DNA of 11,331 bases, taken from contig USNZ01000016.1 of the NCBI GenBank assembly GCA_900556255.1, positions 1 through 11,331 of the forward strand. The letters are read 5' to 3'. The number at the start of each line of letters is the position of its first letter. Within the stretch, counting starts at the first letter, position 1. Shown here piece by piece: positions 7,574 through 11,331 of this stretch. Source of the DNA: an uncultured Oscillospiraceae bacterium. GTDB lineage: Bacteria > Bacillota > Clostridia > Oscillospirales > Ruminococcaceae. The position numbers were made by a program, and so were the translations under genes. The notes beneath the pieces are model-generated. The model made no database searches. It worked only from the letters and a program-made list of their open reading frames with translations, and was not told where the DNA came from.

Positions 7574-7581
7574 ACCTCTCT
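7574..7581 (-). promoter_or_regulatory. Ribosome binding site of the GT2 gene (decides a TTG start)
   Basis: The - strand reads AGAGAGGT, with six bases to TTG at 7567-7565. No ATG lies between the previous stop (7593) and the conserved VLIPCYNE motif, so TTG with this site is the best start. Confidence 0.8.
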
Positions 7582-7592
7582 TTCAGGGCGGC

Positions 7593-8816
7593 TCAGTTGC
7601 CCTGCAAAATAAACGTTTCCACACGGCGCAAAAGCTCGGCGCGCCGATAGTGCTTTTCGTAGTATTCCTTTGCCTTTTGGCCCATCTCCTGGCGCTGCGT
7701 GGCAGACATGGCACACAAGGTCAACAGATTTCGGGTCAGGGCGTCCTCGTCGCAGGCGGCGCTTACCAGCCCGCCGCCGCTTTGCCGCACGGCCTCGGCC
7801 CCCGCGCCGTTCATAGCTGCCACCACAGGCTTACCTGCCGCCATATAGCTGGCAAGTTTTCCGGGAATGGTCATTCCCAGATCGGGGGTATCGGCCAGGG
7901 AAATCAGCAGCGCATCGGCCAGCGATGTAAACGCAGGCACTTGCTGCGCCGGCACGCTGCCATAAAAGGTCACAGCGTCGGGGTCATTCAGCTCTGCCGC
8001 CAGCGCCTGCAGACCCTCGCGGCTCATGCCGTCGCCCACCAACAGCAGGTGCAGCGTCTTTGCCCCTGCGGCGCGGGCCTTTACCACAGCCTGCAGCACC
8101 TTGTCAAGGCTCTGCGCGGGGGTCAGGGTTCCTGTGAATACCAGGTTGAACCTCCCGCCAAACCGCTGCTGCAGCGCATCGTCTTTTTGGGGCACCGCGT
8201 AAAAATCCTCACAATACTGGGGTATGACCGCTACCGCACTTGCGGGCTTTCCTGTGCGCTCACACAGGCGGGTCTGCAGCGGCACGCTCATGGCAATCAG
8301 GCGGTCAGCGCGCTTATACAGGCTGTCGCTGACGGTCTGTGCAACCCAACGCATAAATCGGTTCTTCACCGGCAGTACGCTGTACAAATTTTCAGGCCAG
8401 ATATCCAGCACATAGTTGGTGAACGGGATCTTATGTTTTTTGGCGTAACGCAGCGCAGGCCAACACATCAGTACGGGGCTGGTGTTAAAGCAAAACACAG
8501 CGTCGTATCCGCCGGGCAGGCGGTGCAGTTCCTTGGCGGCATACCATGGCCAGCTGACGTAATTTAAAAATATCCGCAGACCCGTGTTGCCCTTGCGGGG
8601 AATTTCCTTAGCGCGGTAGACCCCCGCACCTTTGTACGTTTCTTCCCAGGGGCCGTTTTCGCTGTAACCGTCAAACCATTCCCCCTTGGGGTAGTTGGGC
8701 AGACCGCAGAGCACATCCACGGCTACGCCGTCCCGCACAAATCCTTCCACCATGTCGTTGATACGGAAATTTTCCGGCCAAAAATGCTGGGTCACGACCA
8801 GTATGCGCTTTTGCAT
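7593..8816 (-). CDS. Glycosyltransferase family 4 (WbuB/WcaI-like)
   Basis: The 407-residue protein is a GT-B enzyme. The N-terminal half opens with ILVVTQHFWPENFRIND (5-21) and CGLPNYPKG (37-45), a pattern seen in WbuB and WcaI. The linker VLDIWPENLYS (136-146) and the C-terminal half with FTGTL (227-231), LLVGDG (258-263), TIPGKLASYMAAGKPVVA (316-333) and GAGAEAVRQSGGGLV follow the retaining GT4 donor-binding pattern. WbuB is thought to transfer N-acetyl-L-fucosamine in E. coli O26-type clusters, and the FnlC/CapG-like epimerase two genes upstream fits that. The open frame extends to 8948, but ATG at 8816 is chosen because it sits six bases after AAGAGG, directly precedes the conserved first strand, and avoids a 120-base overlap with the upstream gene. 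The sugar acceptor is unknown. Confidence 0.93.
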   Translation of the reverse strand: MQKRILVVTQHFWPENFRINDMVEGFVRDGVAVDVLCGLPNYPKGEWFDGYSENGPWEETYKGAGVYRAKEIPRKGNTGLRIFLNYVSWPWYAAKELHRLPGGYDAVFCFNTSPVLMCWPALRYAKKHKIPFTNYVLDIWPENLYSVLPVKNRFMRWVAQTVSDSLYKRADRLIAMSVPLQTRLCERTGKPASAVAVIPQYCEDFYAVPQKDDALQQRFGGRFNLVFTGTLTPAQSLDKVLQAVVKARAAGAKTLHLLLVGDGMSREGLQALAAELNDPDAVTFYGSVPAQQVPAFTSLADALLISLADTPDLGMTIPGKLASYMAAGKPVVAAMNGAGAEAVRQSGGGLVSAACDEDALTRNLLTLCAMSATQRQEMGQKAKEYYEKHYRRAELLRRVETFILQGN

Positions 8817-8822
8817 ACAGCA

Positions 8823-8828
8823 CCTCTT
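8823..8828 (-). promoter_or_regulatory. Ribosome binding site that sets the GT4 start
   Basis: The - strand reads AAGAGG, six bases before ATG 8816-8814 and overlapping the TAA of the upstream gene (8829-8827). It argues against the longer frame that opens at 8948 and suggests translation coupled to the upstream membrane protein. Confidence 0.8.
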
Positions 8829-10125
8829 AACTGTTGAATTCATAAATCGCCACGTCGGCGTTCTCAAACACGGCAGGCATATCCTGCGGGCCTTCGCCCT
8901 GCCAGCGCTTGGCAAGCACCAGCCAGCGGATGCCGTTTTGCGCGGCAAGCTCCGCGGCTCTTTCTTTGCTGCAGCCGCTGAACAGTTCGGCGTTCACGTC
9001 CATTTTTGCGTAGATGGTCTCCAACTCGACGCCCATGTTGGTCATCGCGTAGGTCCAGCCCTCCAGATAAGCAGGGCAGCCACTCATAGCGCTGTAACCG
9101 TTGCTGATAGCATCCACCGAGTCGGGCGTGTGGGAAGTTCGGTTGGTGGCAAAAAGCTGTTCCTTGTCGGAATGTGCCTGCAGCCACTCCATGGCCTCGG
9201 CATCTCCTGCGGTCCAGTAATCCTGTGTGGCATCGCCCCCGCACAGCCCCGCCGTAACAGCCAGGCAGCGCGCCCCCTTAACGGTATAGCACCCCACCAT
9301 AAACAGGGTGGTGCACAGCGCCGCAGCGCCAACAAAGCCAACGCCTAAGCGCAGGATTTTATGCTTGCTTTGCAGCAGCCGCTGCAGGGGTTCCACGCTC
9401 AGCAGCGTCATGTAAGATCGGAAGAGCATCATGTAGATCATGGCCACCAGCGCAAAGTATACCTGGCTGGAACTGCTGTGGTAAAACAAATGATACCCCA
9501 AAAAGCCGCCCACAACCACACCGTTGGCCATAATGCGGGCGGGATCCAGCCGAAACAGTCTGCGCAGGGCATGCGGCACGTCGGACAGCCACAGCAAAAA
9601 TTGCAGCGGCAGCATCAAAAACACATCTGCCACACCAATTAAAAACAGCCACACATAGCCGGAAATCGGCAGATGTGCGCAAAGCCATTCGGTATAGGGG
9701 CTTAAGACACGGTACGCCCAGTAATTGCGCATGGCGTAAATGGTAAATTGTACGCTGCCGCTGCCGGAGGAAAACAGCACAAAATAGGTCACCGCAAACA
9801 CAGCCGCGATCCCTGCCAGACAGGCAAACGCCGTGAGGTAATGCGGCTTTTGGAACACCAGTACAAGCAGCATAGTCACCCCAAAGGCGCACACGACAAT
9901 GGCCGCCTCCGGGCCTTTGGCAACGCACAGCAGAAAAAAGCTGACAAACAGCATCAGCAATTCCTTGCCGTTCGGGGCAAAGCGGCTGCGGCTCAAACGG
10001 ATAAAGCTGACCGTAAAGGCGCACAGGAATACCAAGGCCGTGGCCTGGGCATTGATATTGGTGACAAGATGCTGCAGCAGGGTATTGCCGAACAGACTTA
10101 ATCCGTTGGGGATGACCTTCCACAT
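8827..10125 (-). CDS. Polytopic membrane protein, C-terminal fragment of a split gene (GT-C-like, unrecognised family)
   Basis: This 432-residue frame has about eight hydrophobic segments (roughly 27-44, 54-70, 74-92, 96-118, 157-180, 199-217, 220-240, 259-280) followed by a soluble C-terminal domain of about 130 residues with motifs such as EAMEWLQ, FATNRTSHT and YLEGWTYAM. Many membrane transmembrane helices plus a soluble tail of this type recall large GT-C glycosyltransferases that use polyprenyl-phosphate sugars, but I cannot assign a family. The ATG at 10125 is in the same frame as the preceding ORF, only three codons after its TGA, and has no Shine-Dalgarno sequence. It begins in the middle of what looks like a continuous membrane protein. 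It is therefore probably the back half of a broken or recoded gene, not an independent gene. The GT4 gene starts 10 bases after its end. Confidence 0.75.
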   Translation of the reverse strand: MWKVIPNGLSLFGNTLLQHLVTNINAQATALVFLCAFTVSFIRLSRSRFAPNGKELLMLFVSFFLLCVAKGPEAAIVVCAFGVTMLLVLVFQKPHYLTAFACLAGIAAVFAVTYFVLFSSGSGSVQFTIYAMRNYWAYRVLSPYTEWLCAHLPISGYVWLFLIGVADVFLMLPLQFLLWLSDVPHALRRLFRLDPARIMANGVVVGGFLGYHLFYHSSSSQVYFALVAMIYMMLFRSYMTLLSVEPLQRLLQSKHKILRLGVGFVGAAALCTTLFMVGCYTVKGARCLAVTAGLCGGDATQDYWTAGDAEAMEWLQAHSDKEQLFATNRTSHTPDSVDAISNGYSAMSGCPAYLEGWTYAMTNMGVELETIYAKMDVNAELFSGCSKERAAELAAQNGIRWLVLAKRWQGEGPQDMPAVFENADVAIYEFNS

Positions 10126-10134
10126 AGAAAGTCA
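10113..10134 (-). other. Predicted hairpin spanning the internal TGA and the next ATG
   Basis: On the - strand, TGACTTTC (10134-10127) can pair with GAAGGTCA (10120-10113), an 8-bp stem with one U-G wobble and a six-base loop, TATGTG. The internal TGA forms the 5' foot of the stem and the ATG of the second ORF lies in the loop. The pairing is plain in the sequence; any function is speculative, since such stems also arise by chance. Confidence 0.35.
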
Positions 10135-10950
10135 GGAAAACCCGAACAGCAGCAAAATCATCAGCCGCCCTGCACGGGGGTTATCCTTGCCGAAATAGGC
10201 GCGGGCCAGCGCCTTGAGCGCCACCAATTCCCCGGCCAAAAACAACGGCCCGGCCAGGAACACATAGATATCGTACAGTTGTACGCCGCTGACCAGCCCC
10301 AGCGCAGCCGCAAGCAGCTCCGTCAGATAGTGGTAGGACAGCAGCACCCCGGAAAATCGGATATCCTCCGCCGGAAAATGGCTGCTGAGCGCGGCGGCAT
10401 TGCCCACGTTCCAGAGCATATCAGGGTCAAGATGCACCGCCCCTGCGTTGGCAGGGTAAGGGTTTACCGCACCGAAACGCATCGCGTACAGCAAGCACAG
10501 CAATGCCCAGAAAAGCCCTGTGTCACTGTCCAGGATGCGCAGCGCCCCCTTGGCGGCGGCACTTACGTCCAACGTACCGCTACGATGCTTCCCATACAGC
10601 CAGACCGCTGCCAGCAGCGGCGGCACCGTGCGCAGCAGCCACACGGCGCCCAGCCGTACACTGATGCAGTGCAGCCCGGCCAGCAGCGCACAGCCGTACA
10701 CGGCGGCAAACAAACCCGTAAGGCCTTTTTGGCAGGGTGCCAGCCAATCTGCCAGCGCCAGGCCGGGCAGGATCAAATACATCATACAGCATAAGCCGAA
10801 CACGACGACCGTAATCGGGGAAAGCGACCTGCCCCCCAACAGGGCCACAGCCAGCCACCCCGTCAGTGCCAGCACCGTCACAATGCGGCGCAGCGCGGTC
10901 ACTGCACGGCTTGTGCCGTTATTCTGTTTTTCCAAAACTGCGGTTTGCAT
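10132..10950 (-). CDS. Polytopic membrane protein, N-terminal fragment of a split gene
   Basis: This 272-residue frame has a short basic cytoplasmic N terminus, then hydrophobic segments at about 22-41, 44-66, 76-96, 102-119, 144-160, 201-222 and 225-247, and a last one that begins at 262 and is cut off at FGFS by TGA. A loop between the fifth and sixth segments (161-200) carries HLDPDMLWNVGNA with two acidic residues, where GT-C glycosyltransferases often have theirs, but the family is not recognised. The stop falls inside a membrane helix and the same frame reopens directly (LSMWKVIPNG), so the intact protein would be 707 residues. The ATG at 10950 has AAAGGA about 12 bases upstream. It starts 22 bases after the epimerase stop. 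Its place suggests assembly or glycosylation of the operon's glycan. Confidence 0.78.
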   Translation of the reverse strand: MQTAVLEKQNNGTSRAVTALRRIVTVLALTGWLAVALLGGRSLSPITVVVFGLCCMMYLILPGLALADWLAPCQKGLTGLFAAVYGCALLAGLHCISVRLGAVWLLRTVPPLLAAVWLYGKHRSGTLDVSAAAKGALRILDSDTGLFWALLCLLYAMRFGAVNPYPANAGAVHLDPDMLWNVGNAAALSSHFPAEDIRFSGVLLSYHYLTELLAAALGLVSGVQLYDIYVFLAGPLFLAGELVALKALARAYFGKDNPRAGRLMILLLFGFS

Positions 10951-10972
10951 ATAAAACCGATTCCTTTATGAA

Positions 10973-11331
10973 TCAAAATCCCGGCTTGCGCCAGACCATC
11001 TTGTTGACCACGCCCGTGTAGCTCTGAATAATTTTGACAACCTTGACGGATACGTCCTCGGTATAATAGGAAACGGGGATACCGTTGTCGCCGTTTGCCA
11101 CCATGGCCACTGCCGTTTCCACAGCCTGTTCCACACCGCCGGCGCGGATACCGGCCAGCACAAAGCAGCCCTTGTCCAGCGCCTCGGGACGTTCGGTGGA
11201 GGTGCGGATGCAGACAGCCGGGAAGGGATGCCCCACGCTGGTAAAGAAACTGGATTCTTCGGGCAGCGTGCCGGAGTCGGAAATCACGGCAAAGGCATTC
11301 ATCTGCAGATGGTTGTAGTCGTGGAAACCCA
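10973..11331 (-). CDS. wecB: UDP-N-acetylglucosamine 2-epimerase family, FnlC/CapG-like, C-terminal part (partial)
   Basis: The last 118 codons are visible; the frame stays open to the window edge and continues to the right. The stretch GFHDYNHLQMNAFAVISDSG followed by TLPEESS is the UDP-binding region of non-hydrolysing UDP-GlcNAc 2-epimerases. The variant SDSGT-x2-EESS, together with RTSTERPEALDKG and the C-terminal VVNKMVWRKPGF, is closer to FnlC/CapG (Cap5G), which makes UDP-N-acetyl-L-fucosamine, than to classical WecB (SGG-x-QEE). ERPEA is the typical loop after the glycine-rich turn. The catalytic N-terminal domain is not visible. If the FnlC reading is right, fnlA/capE- and fnlB/capF-like genes should lie just to the right. 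An internal ATG at 11302 is in the middle of the conserved region and is not a start. Confidence 0.9.
   Translation of the reverse strand, partial: GFHDYNHLQMNAFAVISDSGTLPEESSFFTSVGHPFPAVCIRTSTERPEALDKGCFVLAGIRAGGVEQAVETAVAMVANGDNGIPVSYYTEDVSVKVVKIIQSYTGVVNKMVWRKPGF

Noticed and set aside
7560..8567. 335-codon open frame on the + strand
   Set aside because: It is antisense to the GT4 gene, with Gln/His/Arg-rich composition typical of a shadow frame. The GT4 motifs on the - strand are clear.
8817..8948. 44-codon N-terminal extension of the GT4 frame
   Set aside because: It overlaps the end of the membrane protein gene by 120 bases, has no ribosome binding site at 8948 and lies outside the GT4 fold. 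ATG 8816 has a good site and starts right at the conserved first strand.
10132..10134. Genetic code reassignment (TGA as a sense codon) or selenocysteine
   Set aside because: TGA ends leuD, the GT2, DUF2304, GT4, NeuD-like and epimerase genes in this window, and tryptophan is encoded by TGG, so TGA is a normal stop. A standard bacterial selenocysteine stem is not seen at the expected distance, and this is not a known selenoprotein type.

Overview
The window looks like a chromosome segment of a GC-rich anaerobic Bacillota. The Oscillospiraceae (Faecalibacterium, Gemmiger or Subdoligranulum relatives) are my best guess, from base composition, AGGAGG-type ribosome binding sites and protein flavour; I could not run a marker search. 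TGA is an ordinary stop here (leuD and several glycan genes end in it), so the standard bacterial code applies. Two operons run toward each other and meet at a shared intrinsic terminator at about 2999-3030. No rRNA, tRNA, CRISPR array, insertion sequence or phage gene is visible, and no gene-free stretch exceeds about 60 bases.

Left part (1-2984, + strand): the end of a leucine operon, in the order leuA (last 45 codons only), leuC, leuD, leuB. Gaps are 3-15 bases and each gene has its own ribosome binding site. Together the products take 2-ketoisovalerate plus acetyl-CoA to 2-ketoisocaproate, the precursor of leucine. The LeuB N-terminal glycine loop departs from the family consensus.

Right part (3045-11331, - strand): the 3' part of a surface-glycan operon, transcribed from beyond the right edge toward the terminator. 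In transcription order it encodes: a WecB-family UDP-sugar 2-epimerase of FnlC/CapG type (cut by the window edge); a large polytopic membrane protein split by one in-frame TGA; a WbuB/WcaI-like GT4 glycosyltransferase; a DPM1-like GT2 glycosyltransferase; a DUF2304 small membrane protein; an MBOAT O-acyltransferase; a membrane-anchored SGNH-like protein; and a NeuD/PglD-like acetyltransferase. Genes are separated by at most 25 bases or overlap by 4.

Reading the operon as a unit: nucleotide-sugar synthesis and a GT4 enzyme build a repeat unit, probably containing an N-acetyl-fucosamine-type sugar. The GT2/DUF2304 pair probably makes or handles a polyprenyl-phosphate sugar, which the polytopic protein might use outside the membrane. 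The MBOAT/SGNH pair would then O-acylate the exported glycan. This is inference from family and synteny. The most notable observation is the split membrane protein: two ORFs that look separate are one continuous 707-codon frame interrupted by a single TGA, and that TGA sits at the foot of a small predicted hairpin whose loop holds the ATG of the second ORF.
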